A stretch of 64,000 bases of DNA from an uncultured Kiloniellaceae bacterium (GTDB lineage Bacteria > Pseudomonadota > Alphaproteobacteria > Kiloniellales > Kiloniellaceae). A model generated the notes under the pieces. That model had not been told where the DNA came from and did not search any database. It saw nothing but the letters and a program-made list of their open reading frames with translations. Shown here one piece after another: positions 19,223 through 28,232 of the stretch. The translations under genes and the position numbers were made by a program. The stretch covers positions 307,598 to 371,597 of the forward strand of contig CANMQP010000014.1 in the NCBI GenBank assembly GCA_947500035.1, read 5' to 3'. Every line of letters starts with the position of its first letter. Positions within the stretch are counted from its first letter, which is position 1.

Positions 19223-19711
19223 CTATCCATTGCAGATTACCACCTTCTGGCGGGCGCAGGCGGCGGTACGGTGGGGATAGGCCGCGTGATAGTCCGCGTC
19301 CTCCCAGAGCGAAAGCAGGACCTCCTTATTGGCGAAGGTCCCGATCGCGACCAGGTCCCAATCCTCCTCGGGACCGACGAAACCGGCTTCAAAGGGGGCC
19401 ACGAGCAGAAAGCGGCCGCCGATCTTTTCCATGGTCGGGATGCTGACCGCCGCATAGCGGTCGAAGGCCGCCTTCCCGCTTTCTGGAGCGGCGGGCGCAA
19501 TGGCTTCATCCTGGTAAAGCCCCTGATCGCGTAGCTTGAAGAAGTTGATCAGCGTGACCGGACTCTCCGCCGGCCTGCCGACCACCTGCCGCCATTGCTC
19601 CGCCGTCGGACTGGCGCCGTCGGTGCCGTCGCCGTACCACGCGACCAGCCGCGCCACACGATCTTCGAGTTTAATGTTTGCGTTCACGATGAACTCCGAT
19701 AAATTTGACAT
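19223..19711 (-). CDS. DUF1330-like dimeric alpha-beta-barrel protein
   Basis: A 162-residue protein. The start at 19711 (MSNLSEFIV) is used; longer frames overlap the divergent tetR gene. The C-terminal half, GGRFLLVAPFEAGF..EDWDLVAIGTFANKEVLLSLWEDADYH, has the pattern of dimeric alpha-beta-barrel domains related to DUF1330 and NIPSNAP proteins: GGRF, a strand, and W-x-D-x(2)-Y near the end. Its biochemical role is unknown. It is divergent from a TetR gene, and the start codon lies inside operator site 1, so it is probably TetR-regulated and its transcript may have almost no leader. Confidence 0.6.
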   Translation of the reverse strand: MSNLSEFIVNANIKLEDRVARLVAWYGDGTDGASPTAEQWRQVVGRPAESPVTLINFFKLRDQGLYQDEAIAPAAPESGKAAFDRYAAVSIPTMEKIGGRFLLVAPFEAGFVGPEEDWDLVAIGTFANKEVLLSLWEDADYHAAYPHRTAACARQKVVICNG

Positions 19712-19747
19712 ATGTAAAATTAAATCGGATTTTTGACAGGTGTCAAA
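19704..19747. promoter_or_regulatory. Two TetR-type operators, TTTGACA-NN-TGTCAAA
   Basis: Site 1 (19704-19719) is TTTGACA-TA-TGTAAAA; site 2 (19732-19747) is TTTGACA-GG-TGTCAAA, a perfect 7-bp dyad. Centres are 28 bp apart. The ATG of the leftward gene (19711-19709) falls inside site 1 and the GTG of tetR (19740) inside site 2. Mutual repression by the TetR product is the likely meaning. Confidence 0.7.
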
Positions 19748-20327
19748 TTTAAAACGCGCGGAACGATCCCGCCTGGAAATTCTCGATGCGTCCTGGGATC
19801 TGATCGCCGAACGGGGCGCGGCGGTGTCCATGGCCGAAATCGCCGCCGCCGTCGGCATGACCCGCCAGTCGGTCTATGTGCACTTCAGTTCGCGCGGTGG
19901 TCTCTTGATGGCGCTGGTGCGCCGGGCGGATGAACGCTTCTTCATCTGGGAAGGTTTCGAGTCCGCCATGGAACAGGAGGACCCGGCAGCGCGCCTGGAT
20001 GCGGTCCTCAAGGTCTGGCTGGACTTCGTGCCCAAGATCCACCCGGTCGCCACGGACCTGATCCGCATGCGCGCGACAGATGAAGACGCCGCGCGCGCCT
20101 GGGACGACCGCATGAGCGAACTGCTGAAGTTCTACCGGGGCCTGGTCGGCGGTCTTAAGAAGGAGGGTGCCCTGTCCCTGGACTGGAGCGTTCCGCGCGC
20201 GACGGACTATCTCTGGGCCTCTTCGTCGGTTCAGGCCTGGGATCTGCTGGTCCGGGAACGGGGCTGGAGCGAGGCCGCCGCGGCAAAAACCATTCGCGGC
20301 ACAATCTGCAGAACCCTGCTCACATGA
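19740..20327 (+). CDS. TetR family transcriptional regulator
   Basis: A 195-residue regulator starting at GTG 19740. The helix-turn-helix is ILDASWDLIAERGAAVSMAEIAAAVGMTRQSVYVHFSSRGGLLMALV (about residues 14-60), with SVYVHFSSRGGLL as the recognition signature. The C-terminal domain is helical and not assigned. No Shine-Dalgarno sequence stands before the start, which lies within operator site 2, so a leaderless or near-leaderless transcript is likely. It should repress itself and the divergent DUF1330-like gene. Convergent with an MFS gene that ends 15 bases beyond. Confidence 0.88.
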   Translation: MSNLKRAERSRLEILDASWDLIAERGAAVSMAEIAAAVGMTRQSVYVHFSSRGGLLMALVRRADERFFIWEGFESAMEQEDPAARLDAVLKVWLDFVPKIHPVATDLIRMRATDEDAARAWDDRMSELLKFYRGLVGGLKKEGALSLDWSVPRATDYLWASSSVQAWDLLVRERGWSEAAAAKTIRGTICRTLLT

Positions 20328-20342
20328 TTGCTTCGAAAAGAG

Positions 20343-21578
20343 TCAGGCAGGCTGAGGCCGCGGCCTGAAGCGGCTGGCCAGCAGCCAGAAGGCGATCAGC
20401 ATGTTCAGGAGGTTCCAGCCGATACCATTCAGGAACGCCGCCTCGTAGGATCCGGTCAGATCGTAGATCTCACCGGACATCCAGCCGCCCAGCGCCATGC
20501 CCGCGACCGTCGCCATGAGCACCAGGCTGATCCGCGAGCCGGCCTCGCGCGCCGGAAAGTACTCCCGAACGATAAGCGCGTAACTCGGCACGATCCCGCC
20601 CTGAGACAGGCCGAAGAGCGCGGCGATCATATAGAGCGACACCAGGCCGTCGAAGGGCAGATAGAAGAGCAGTGCAATGCACTGCAGGGTCGATCCCAGA
20701 ATCAGGGTCCCGATCCCGCCGATCCGGTCCGCAATCAGGCCGGAGACAAGACGGCTGACCACCCCCAGCGCCAGCATGATCGAGAGCATCTCGGCACCGC
20801 GGCCGGGGCCATAACCCAGATCGACGCAGTAGGCGACCATGTGCACCTGCGGCATGGACATGGCCACGCAGCAGGCGACGCCCGCCAGCACCAGCACCGC
20901 TTGGAGCCTGCGCGGTGACAGCGGCATGGGAAGGGCCGAAGCCGAGATCCTGGCCGCATTATCCATGGCTTCCAGATCCGGCTTTTTGCGCAGCAGGAAC
21001 GCCAATGGCACCATGGTGATCAGGCAGAAAAGGCCGACACCGATATGCGCCTGCCGCCAGCCCACCATCTCGATGGCTTCTTGAAGGACCGGTGGCCAGA
21101 GCGCGCCGGAGAGATAGTTCCCGCTGGCCACGATCGCCACGGCGATCCCGCGCCGCTTCAGGAACCAGTGCGAGATATCCGCGACCAGGGGTCCGAAGGT
21201 CGTCGAACTGCCCAGCATCCCGATCAGCAGGGCCTGCGCGACAATGAACTGCCAGTAGGCGTTGGCCAGTGCGGTGGCGATGTAACCCAGGGCCAGCATC
21301 ACGGCGCCGAGAAGGATGGGACGGACGATCCCGAAACGGTCGGCCATGCGGCCCATCAGGATGCCGCCGAGCGCAAAACCGATCAGCGTCGCGGTGAAAG
21401 GCAGGGAGGCGCCGCCCCGGTCGACGCCGAACTCCGCCTGGATCGCGGGCAGGATCACCACGCTGGACCACAAGCCGACCCCGCCGATGGTGCTCAGCGC
21501 CAGGGCCGCGGCCAGGCGCTTCCAGGCGGTGCGGCTGTCGAGCTCACTCGAATGTTCGGCGGCGGACTCTGAGGTCAT
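20343..21578 (-). CDS. Major facilitator superfamily transporter
   Basis: A 411-residue protein with about 12 hydrophobic helices. It contains LIGFALGGILMGRMADRFGIVRPI, the MFS loop 2-3 motif (G-x3-D-R-x-G), and AEMLSIMLALGVVSRLVSGLIADRIGGI, the corresponding segment in the C-terminal half. The pattern resembles monocarboxylate or oxalate/formate antiporter relatives, but the substrate is not evident. It probably acts in the inner membrane as a solute:H+ symporter or antiporter. The gene is alone on its strand and followed upstream by the MITE-like element. Confidence 0.85.
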   Translation of the reverse strand: MTSESAAEHSSELDSRTAWKRLAAALALSTIGGVGLWSSVVILPAIQAEFGVDRGGASLPFTATLIGFALGGILMGRMADRFGIVRPILLGAVMLALGYIATALANAYWQFIVAQALLIGMLGSSTTFGPLVADISHWFLKRRGIAVAIVASGNYLSGALWPPVLQEAIEMVGWRQAHIGVGLFCLITMVPLAFLLRKKPDLEAMDNAARISASALPMPLSPRRLQAVLVLAGVACCVAMSMPQVHMVAYCVDLGYGPGRGAEMLSIMLALGVVSRLVSGLIADRIGGIGTLILGSTLQCIALLFYLPFDGLVSLYMIAALFGLSQGGIVPSYALIVREYFPAREAGSRISLVLMATVAGMALGGWMSGEIYDLTGSYEAAFLNGIGWNLLNMLIAFWLLASRFRPRPQPA

Positions 21579-22232
21579 GGCGGGTCCCGGCGCAAAATGA
21601 CGCAGACTTCCTGATTAGAGCATGTTCCGACCTTACGGAGTCATTTGACCGGGAAGATTTTGTCTGCTGGCACGGCGCGCTTTGAAGAGCGATGCGGCGC
21701 ATCGGTCGATAAGCGCAACACAGCCAGGAGACAAAAGAACCCGGCCTACGGTGGTTCAGAGGCAATCATCGGGTGCGTTGTGTTGCTTGCCCGATGCGCT
21801 GCATCGCGCGGCACAACACGCCTGCCCGAATGATCGCCTCTGAACCATCAAATGACCCCGTAAGGTCGGAATATGCTCTACCCGAGCCCGCGCGCCGCGG
21901 CAATGGTCGCATGGACATGGCTGCCATGCGCCGGAACACAAAACCTGCTGACATTTTCCGGCGCAGCAGGCGGTCCGTCCCCTACCAGGCCATAGGTTTG
22001 CGATCCCGAAAGAAGCCGCCGCTCGGCCCGTCATCGGGCAGAGTCGCCAGCCAGAGCGCGGTATCCGCCCCCTCTTGCGCCTGATCCTGACACCTCCACT
22101 ATCGGCCATGATGCCGTCACAGTTCGACCCTAAATTCTGAAGGGATTTATAGTCCTGGTTGTTTACAACGAAACTCGAACTCTCCTATCAAGAGCTGTTC
22201 TCCTAATTTCAACTTCCTTCCTGGAAACCTGA
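21579..22232. other. 654-bp intergenic region with MITE-like element
   Basis: No gene found. A 33-bp inverted repeat (31/33 matching) at 21616-21648 and 21848-21880 encloses a second long inverted repeat at 21752-21772 / 21825-21846. Details are in the repeat entry. The remaining 350 bases hold short open frames without family similarity and the promoter region of the LAS-type peptidase gene. Confidence 0.55.
21616..21880. repeat. MITE-like nested inverted-repeat element, 265 bp
   Basis: The outer arms begin TAGAGCAT and end ATGCTCTA and share CCGACCTTACGG; 31 of 33 bases match. An inner arm pair, GGTTCAGAGGC / GCCTCTGAACC plus neighbouring ATCAT, lies 21752-21846. No transposase gene is inside and the body has no long open frame. 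Such non-autonomous inverted-repeat elements are frequent in Alphaproteobacteria, but I cannot say which family. Confidence 0.6.
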
Positions 22233-23117
22233 ATGCTTCGGCTCCTTCTTGGCCCTTTGAGCCGACAGCGAGGTCTTCTCAGCCCCGTCTTGGCGCTTGC
22301 ACTAATCCTGCTTCTCACTCTGTTGACGCAAGTCGGCGGTCTTGTGCTTTGGCTGGCCTACGGTCTCGGAGAACTCCTTGCCGGCAGACGGCAGGGTGGA
22401 AGGAGCGGACGGGGAAACAGGGGCGTTCTGACCGCCGCCGCTTTCATCGCACTCTACAGCCTTACGAGTCTTTTCATCCTCCCGGTGCTGGCGCCTGCCT
22501 ATGGCCGCGTTGCCCTGAACTGTTTTGCCGACAGCCAGCATCCCTACGCGGCAAACTCAATTCTCTACTGCGCTCTCAACCGTCATTACGTGATCCCCGG
22601 TACGAAGCAGGTTCTCGAGGCGCTTTCTGATCACATGGCGCGCAAACACCCGGGCACGGTCGTCAGCTACCTGGATGGCGGCTTTCCCCTTCCTATCGGC
22701 ATTCCCCTGATCCCGCATCTCAGTCACAACGACGGCCGCAAGCTCGATCTGGCCTTCTTCTACAAGGACAAAACGAGCGGCAAGCCGATCCCCAAAGGCG
22801 GTGCATGGTTCATGGGGTACTGGGCCTTCGCGCCGTCCTGGGCGCAGCAACAAGCCGATCCCGCCTCACCCCAGGACGGCTTTTTGCGCTGGCGGTTCGA
22901 CTGGCTGCAGGGGACTTTCGAGAATTACGAACTGGATCGGGCCCGCACGGCTGATATGGTCCGGTTTCTGGTCGGAAGCTCCGCGTCCCGACAGGTCCAA
23001 CGCGTTTTCCTGGAGCCTTATTTAAAGCCAATCCTGAAGCTGCAGAGCGGCAAGATCGGCTTCGCGGGCTGGAACGCCGCCCGGCATGACGACCATCTGC
23101 ACTTTCAGGTCAATTAG
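22233..23117 (+). CDS. Membrane-anchored LAS-type zinc peptidase candidate
   Basis: A 294-residue protein. Two hydrophobic segments stand at about residues 17-45 and 68-90. The rest looks periplasmic or extracytoplasmic. It carries SHNDGRKLDL (about residues 166-175), resembling S-x-H-x2-G-x3-D, and HDDHLHFQV (about 284-292), resembling the W/H-x-H motif of LAS (lysostaphin, D-Ala-D-Ala, sonic hedgehog) metallopeptidases such as MepA. These supply the two His and one Asp zinc ligands. A cell-wall amidase or endopeptidase role is inferred. No known name matches. Confidence 0.55.
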   Translation: MLRLLLGPLSRQRGLLSPVLALALILLLTLLTQVGGLVLWLAYGLGELLAGRRQGGRSGRGNRGVLTAAAFIALYSLTSLFILPVLAPAYGRVALNCFADSQHPYAANSILYCALNRHYVIPGTKQVLEALSDHMARKHPGTVVSYLDGGFPLPIGIPLIPHLSHNDGRKLDLAFFYKDKTSGKPIPKGGAWFMGYWAFAPSWAQQQADPASPQDGFLRWRFDWLQGTFENYELDRARTADMVRFLVGSSASRQVQRVFLEPYLKPILKLQSGKIGFAGWNAARHDDHLHFQVN

Positions 23118-23224
23118 ATGCATTCCCCAGGCTCAATCCCCTGGCTGCCCCACCATCACTCTTGCCAGCTCAAGTCGAAAAGTTCATAGTTTGTTCTTTC
23201 TGAATTTTGACTGCGGGAAGAGCT

Positions 23225-25528
23225 ATGGCGATGCCTTTGAGGCGGCAAACGGAGTCTTTGCGCAGTGGCGGGACAGGCTATGGCCGGGCGGGCAATCCCC
23301 AAGACCGCGATCCCGCCGCCCAGTCGGGTTTCGCCTTTGACCAGACGCCGCGCGAGGAACAGAGAACCGCGAGGCCGCAGCGTGAGCTGCCCCAGCTCTA
23401 TTACCTGACCCACTTCCAGGAAATGCTGGATTTCGTGCGGGAGAAATACGCCCATGTTCTTGACGCGGAGCACCTTGACTTCCTGACGGAATTCGATGCC
23501 CTGGAACTACAGGCCAAGTGTCTCTTCGTGCGGATGGTGAACCGCAAGGGCCGGGTCTTCGAGACCGCCAAGCTGCGCTATGCGGAGATCGGCGATCTTC
23601 CGGATGCCCTCTCTGCGTTGCGCGCGAAGGGCTTTGCCGCCCAGGTCGGCCTCCAGGATTTCGACGCACTGCTCGACGGCCTCTCCAAGGATGCCCTGCT
23701 CAATCTCATGGCCCCTCACCTCGAGACGGCGGGCGTGAAGCGAAGCTGGCCCAAAGCGGCGGTGCTGGAACATGCCCGCGCGACCTTGCGTTTCGAGCAC
23801 TTCGTCAATTCCGAGGCGGTGCGTTGCTTCGTGGTGCAGGGACGGCGCGCGGCCCTGGAGTTCCTTCTTTATCTCTACTTCGGACGGATCGAACAGGGCG
23901 TGACGCGCTTCGCCCTGCGCGACCTGGGGCTGGTGCGCACACACCACTTCAAGGCCGACTATGAAGCCCGTTTCGAGACTCGCGAGGAAGCAACGGCCAG
24001 CCACTTCTACGCGCGCCGACTGGAAGATCTGAAAATCGCGACGGACGAGACCTGCCTGCTCTGGGCCCGAGAGGTCCCCTCCTGGCCGCAAGCGCCCTGC
24101 GACGCCGCGGAGGAACTGCGCGACAACCTGCTCTTTGCGCTGGGCAGCCGCCTGGAGAAATCAGGTCAGGTGGAATCCGCCCTCGCGGTCTACAGCCTCG
24201 GCGGCTCGGCACTCTGCAACGAACGCCTGGTCAGGCTGCAGTACGCCCGCGGAGAACGCGACCTTGTGCGCGCCAGGCTGGAAGCCATGATGGCCCAACC
24301 GGCCAGCGATCTGGAGGCCCTCTTCGCCCAGGACTTCTATCTGCGCAAATTCAAGGGCAAGCGCACCAGCGCCCTGACAGACCGCCTGCGCGCCGCCGAG
24401 GTGATCGCTGTGGACGAATCAATGCGCAACGCACCGGAGCGCGGCGCGGCGGACTATTTCCGGCGTCAGGGCTACGAGGTCTTCCAGAGCGAGAACAGCG
24501 TGTGGCGCGCCCTCTTCGGCATGCTCTTCTGGGAGGAGATTTACTGCGAGGCCGGGGCCAGTCTGCACAACGCCTTCGAACGCCTGCCCCAGTCGCTGAA
24601 ATCCGGTGGCTTCTACGAGGCCTTCCAGGACCGGATCGAGGCCAAACTCGCACGGCTCCAAAATCCCTCATCGGCGTTACAGACACTCTTGAGCAGCCTG
24701 AGCGCGAACTACGGCACGCCGAACGGCATCTTCCGCTGGCGCCCCACCATCACCGATTGGCTGGGCCCCTTCCTGCAAAAGGCGCCGCCGGAAGCCCTGG
24801 CAACGGTCCTGCGCGAAATGTGCAGGGACTACATGGGGCGCAAGGACGGCTTCCCCGACCTCATGCTCTGGAACGACGACGAGCTGCGGTTCATCGAGAT
24901 CAAGAGCGCGGGCGATCAGATCCGCCGCAACCAGCTCATGCAGCTCGACCTGCTCGGGCGGGCCGGTTTCAGGGTCGAGGTCAAGCGGGTCGAATGGATC
25001 ATCGATCCGGAACAGATCTACGTGGTCGTGGATGTGGAGACCACCGGCGGACGGGCGGCGCGCAACCGGGTCACCGAGATCGGCGCGGTAAAGGTCCAGA
25101 ACGGCGAGATCATCGGCAAGTGGCAGAGCCTGATCAATCCGCAACAGGCCATCCCCGCGAACATCACCCGTCTGACCGGCATCACCAATACCATGGTGGC
25201 CAGTGCGCCGGTTTTTGCCGAAATCGCCGACGACTTTCAGGCCTTCATGGGCGACGCCATCTTCGTCGCCCACAACGTGCGCTTCGACTACGGCTTTATC
25301 TCAGAAGAGTTTCGGCGCCTGGACCGGCGCTTCCGCCATCCGCAGCTTTGCACCTGCGCCAGCATGCGCGCCCTCTACAAGGGCCACAAATCCTACAGCC
25401 TGGGCAATCTCTGCAGCAGCTACGGGATCGAATTGAAATCCCACCACCGCGCGCTCTGCGACGCCGAGGCGGCGGCGGAACTGCTGCTCCTGATCAACGC
25501 CCGGCGGCTGGAAGCCGCATCCGCTTGA
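23225..25528 (+). CDS. FAN1-like VRR-NUC nuclease fused to a DEDDh 3'-5' exonuclease
   Basis: A 767-residue DNA repair-type protein. The start is set at ATG 23225 with GGAAGAG upstream; TTG 23207 and ATG 23231 are alternatives. The first 520 residues are helical (TPR-like region ESALAVYSLGG...), as in the FAN1 middle. The VRR-NUC catalytic core is GFPDLMLWNDDELRFIEIKSAGDQ (about residues 541-565; PD...E-x-K). Directly behind it is a DnaQ-like DEDDh domain: VDVETTGG (about 601), HNVRFDYGF (about 683) and HHRALCDAEA (about 741). FAN1 cuts near interstrand crosslinks; the fused exonuclease is an extra activity. The gene ends seven bases from a convergent gene. Confidence 0.85.
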   Translation: MAMPLRRQTESLRSGGTGYGRAGNPQDRDPAAQSGFAFDQTPREEQRTARPQRELPQLYYLTHFQEMLDFVREKYAHVLDAEHLDFLTEFDALELQAKCLFVRMVNRKGRVFETAKLRYAEIGDLPDALSALRAKGFAAQVGLQDFDALLDGLSKDALLNLMAPHLETAGVKRSWPKAAVLEHARATLRFEHFVNSEAVRCFVVQGRRAALEFLLYLYFGRIEQGVTRFALRDLGLVRTHHFKADYEARFETREEATASHFYARRLEDLKIATDETCLLWAREVPSWPQAPCDAAEELRDNLLFALGSRLEKSGQVESALAVYSLGGSALCNERLVRLQYARGERDLVRARLEAMMAQPASDLEALFAQDFYLRKFKGKRTSALTDRLRAAEVIAVDESMRNAPERGAADYFRRQGYEVFQSENSVWRALFGMLFWEEIYCEAGASLHNAFERLPQSLKSGGFYEAFQDRIEAKLARLQNPSSALQTLLSSLSANYGTPNGIFRWRPTITDWLGPFLQKAPPEALATVLREMCRDYMGRKDGFPDLMLWNDDELRFIEIKSAGDQIRRNQLMQLDLLGRAGFRVEVKRVEWIIDPEQIYVVVDVETTGGRAARNRVTEIGAVKVQNGEIIGKWQSLINPQQAIPANITRLTGITNTMVASAPVFAEIADDFQAFMGDAIFVAHNVRFDYGFISEEFRRLDRRFRHPQLCTCASMRALYKGHKSYSLGNLCSSYGIELKSHHRALCDAEAAAELLLLINARRLEAASA

Positions 25529-25534
25529 GCCTGC

Positions 25535-27190
25535 CTACTTGCGCTCGTACCAGGTGCCGCTGTCGTCCTTCTTGAGGCGCGTGTAGTTCTCGAGCAGATA
25601 GCGGGCGATCTCCGGGCGGAGCTGAAAGAGCTTCTCGTCATTCCGGTCGACGAAAATGTAAGGTACCTCCTGGCTGTCGAAGCCGTCCAGGATCTCACGC
25701 GTTTGCGCCGGCAGGTAATACTCCCAGGCCGACCCGGCGGTGACATGGGACGACTTCCGGCCCGTGAAGGGATAGACCAGCGCACTGCCGAAGGCGTAGA
25801 TCGGTCCTGGCCTGGCGTCCGGTTCGGTCAGGAAGCGGCTGCCGACCCAGAGGCGCTCGTAGTTCTCGCTGGCCATCCAGTGGTAGGCCTGAAGCCCCTG
25901 GCGCAAGACCTCCGCGCCGTAGAAAAGCTTCTGGGTCTTGGCAAGAAAGGGACCGGTCAGGGACGCGGCGAGCGGGACAGCAAAAAGCAGCGTGCAGAGC
26001 ATCGCCGGGACCTGCGTCTGCTTCAGCCAGCTCAGACGTCCGGTGACGCCAAATTCGGTCACAGGGTTCACCCGCGCGGCGATCCAGTCGATACCGCAGA
26101 GCGCCAGGATCCCGGCGGGCGCGAAGAGCAGCAGCATGTGGTACTCCCACCAGGAAAAGCGCTGGATCAGAAACAACGCAGCGCCCACCACCAGCCAGGC
26201 CAGCATCATCGCCTGGAGGTCGCCTGCCCGCCGTCCCAGCCAGACACCGGCGGCGATCGCGGTGAAGAGCAGCCAGGGTGCCATGCTGGTCAGCAGAAAG
26301 GCCGTCGCCGTCAGCAAGCGCGACTTCGGTGCGGGCGGGGAACTCGCGAGGGCTTCGGGCGGGTAGGCAAAAGACGTCCAAAGCAGTTCCTGAAGCGCTC
26401 CGGCCTGCCAGAACCAGACGAGCGTCGCCGCGAGCGGCAGGGCGACACCGGCCGCTCCGGGAATCCAGAAGCGCATCGCCAGCCCGACCAAGGTGAGGGC
26501 GCGCCCGCGGAACAGGAAAAAGGATGCCAGGAGCCAAAAGGTGATGGGGATCACGGCGAGCAGCAGCTTGAAGAGCACCGCCAGGGCAGCGAAGCAACCG
26601 CTGAGGAAAAACAGCAGGACTATGACGCCCGGCGAGGACCGGGTCTCCGCCAGCGTCACGGCACGCAGGCAGCACCAGGCGGTCAGATAGAGCGGAAAGG
26701 CCACGATCATTTCAAGCTGCGTGAGCTCATACTCGGTGACGCCGGCATAATAAACGCCGATGGTCGCAAGCGGCGCCAGGGCGGAGAGCCAGGGCGCCTT
26801 TAAATGGGGCCGCAAGGTGATCATCAGAACGAGGGAAAAGGCCATCATCCAAATCAGCTCGAGCAGGTGAATCCCGTACTCGCTGAAGCCGAACAGCCGT
26901 CCGGCGATGAGGTAGAAAAGGTAGAGACCGGGTTGTTTGTTGTCCCAGTAATCGACGTAGAGGATCCCGCCCTGATCCAGCTCCTGCGCGCCATAAAAGA
27001 ATACCGCCTGATCGGTGCCGAAGGGAAAATAGAGATTGATCAGCGCAAGAGCGAGGACAGCGGCAAAGCCAGCGCCGTACCAACCGGCCTGGAGCAGAAG
27101 GTTCAATCCCCCTGCACGCGCGCTGTCAGACGATCCTGCAGACGATCCTGGGGCTGCGTCGCTTTCCATCATGTCGAATGCCGGCGCCAT
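25535..27190 (-). CDS. GT-C type glycosyltransferase (GT39/ArnT-like)
   Basis: A 551-residue membrane protein with an N-terminal helix (about residues 33-58) and about ten more. After the first helix comes GTDQAVFFYGAQELDQGGILYVDYWDNKQPGLY, where the acidic residue near the start corresponds to the catalytic Asp of GT39/GT83 enzymes. The C-terminal 120 residues are soluble. These enzymes transfer sugars from a polyprenyl phosphate donor to proteins or lipids on the outer face of the inner membrane. Acceptor unknown. A GAGGAG ribosome site lies upstream of the ATG. Confidence 0.78.
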   Translation of the reverse strand: MAPAFDMMESDAAPGSSAGSSDSARAGGLNLLLQAGWYGAGFAAVLALALINLYFPFGTDQAVFFYGAQELDQGGILYVDYWDNKQPGLYLFYLIAGRLFGFSEYGIHLLELIWMMAFSLVLMITLRPHLKAPWLSALAPLATIGVYYAGVTEYELTQLEMIVAFPLYLTAWCCLRAVTLAETRSSPGVIVLLFFLSGCFAALAVLFKLLLAVIPITFWLLASFFLFRGRALTLVGLAMRFWIPGAAGVALPLAATLVWFWQAGALQELLWTSFAYPPEALASSPPAPKSRLLTATAFLLTSMAPWLLFTAIAAGVWLGRRAGDLQAMMLAWLVVGAALFLIQRFSWWEYHMLLLFAPAGILALCGIDWIAARVNPVTEFGVTGRLSWLKQTQVPAMLCTLLFAVPLAASLTGPFLAKTQKLFYGAEVLRQGLQAYHWMASENYERLWVGSRFLTEPDARPGPIYAFGSALVYPFTGRKSSHVTAGSAWEYYLPAQTREILDGFDSQEVPYIFVDRNDEKLFQLRPEIARYLLENYTRLKKDDSGTWYERK

Positions 27191-27233
27191 GAACCCGGCG
27201 GCTCCTCAAGACTCTTCAGACTGACACGCCACC

Positions 27234-28232
27234 TCATGAGGTCTCGTGCTCGTCAAGGTCCGCGAGCGGCGGCAGTCCCCGCTCCTTGCGGGGCGTGCGG
27301 CCGAAGAAATCCCGGTAGCACTTGGAAAAGTGCGAGGCCGAGACGAAGCCGCAGGCCAGCGCCACGTCGATGACCGACATATTGGTCTGAAGCAACAGCA
27401 AGCGGGATTTGTTCAGCCGCAGCTCGAGATAATGCCGCGCCGGAGAGCGGTTGAGGTACTTCCTGAACAGCCGCTCCAGCTGGCGGGTCGAAAGCCCGGC
27501 CTCGCGCGCCAGTCCGGTCCGGCTGAGCGGTTCCTCCAGGTTCTCTTCCATCAGGGCAATGACCGCAAGCAGCTTGGGATGCCGCACGCCAAGGCGGGCC
27601 GGCAGAGACATGCGCTGATGATCGTGATGATCGCGGATGCGCTCATGGGTGAAGACGTCGGCCACCTGGACAGCCAGTTCGTAACCGTGCTGGCGGGTGA
27701 TGACGTTCAACATCATATCCAGCGCCGCCGTACCGCCGGAGCAGGTGAAGCGGTTACGGTCGATCTCGAAGAGTTCAGTGCTGACCTCGATTTCCGGAAA
27801 CTCCTCCAAAAATCCCGCCAGATTCTCCCAATGGATGGTGCAGCGGTAATCGTTCAGCAGACCGGCACGCGCCAGAACATGCGTACCTGTGCAGAGCGCA
27901 CCGATGTCGGCCCCGCGCCGGTCCATCCGCCGCAGCCAGGAATCCAGGGTTTTGCTATAGAAATTATAGACCTCGATCCCGGCGCAAACCATCACGGTCG
28001 AAAAGCCGCTGACTTCCTCCAAAGCCGCCGTCGGGCGGAACTCGATCCCGCAGGAAGCCGGGACCGGCTCCCCGTTCACGGTGATCAACCGCCAGTCGTA
28101 AAGCGTCTTCCCGCTCAATCGGTTCGCCATGCGCATGGGCTCGACAGCAGACGTCAGGGCGATCATCGAGAAGTTCGGAGTCAGGACGATGGCGGTCGTC
28201 AGAGGAAGTTCGCGAGGTGCATTGCCGAGCAT
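27234..28232 (-). CDS. GlxA/GbdR-type transcriptional regulator (DJ-1 + AraC domains)
   Basis: A 332-residue regulator. Residues 10-200 form a DJ-1/PfpI domain: AIVLTPNFSMIALTSAVEPMRMANRLSG, with GALCTGTHVLARAGLL around the nucleophile-elbow position. Residues 225-320 are the AraC double helix-turn-helix: LIALMEENLEEPLSRTGLAREAGLSTRQLERLFRKYL and FVSASHFSKCYRDFFGRTP. GbdR, CdhR and SouR control glycine betaine, carnitine and sarcosine catabolism. Because it is divergent to soxBDAG, sarcosine oxidase is the probable target (SouR role), but this was not tested. Confidence 0.85.
   Translation of the reverse strand: MLGNAPRELPLTTAIVLTPNFSMIALTSAVEPMRMANRLSGKTLYDWRLITVNGEPVPASCGIEFRPTAALEEVSGFSTVMVCAGIEVYNFYSKTLDSWLRRMDRRGADIGALCTGTHVLARAGLLNDYRCTIHWENLAGFLEEFPEIEVSTELFEIDRNRFTCSGGTAALDMMLNVITRQHGYELAVQVADVFTHERIRDHHDHQRMSLPARLGVRHPKLLAVIALMEENLEEPLSRTGLAREAGLSTRQLERLFRKYLNRSPARHYLELRLNKSRLLLLQTNMSVIDVALACGFVSASHFSKCYRDFFGRTPRKERGLPPLADLDEHETS

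Noticed and set aside
25703..26803. 366-aa plus-strand frame antisense to the glycosyltransferase
   Set aside because: Shadow frame, rich in Arg/Gly/Gln, no family.
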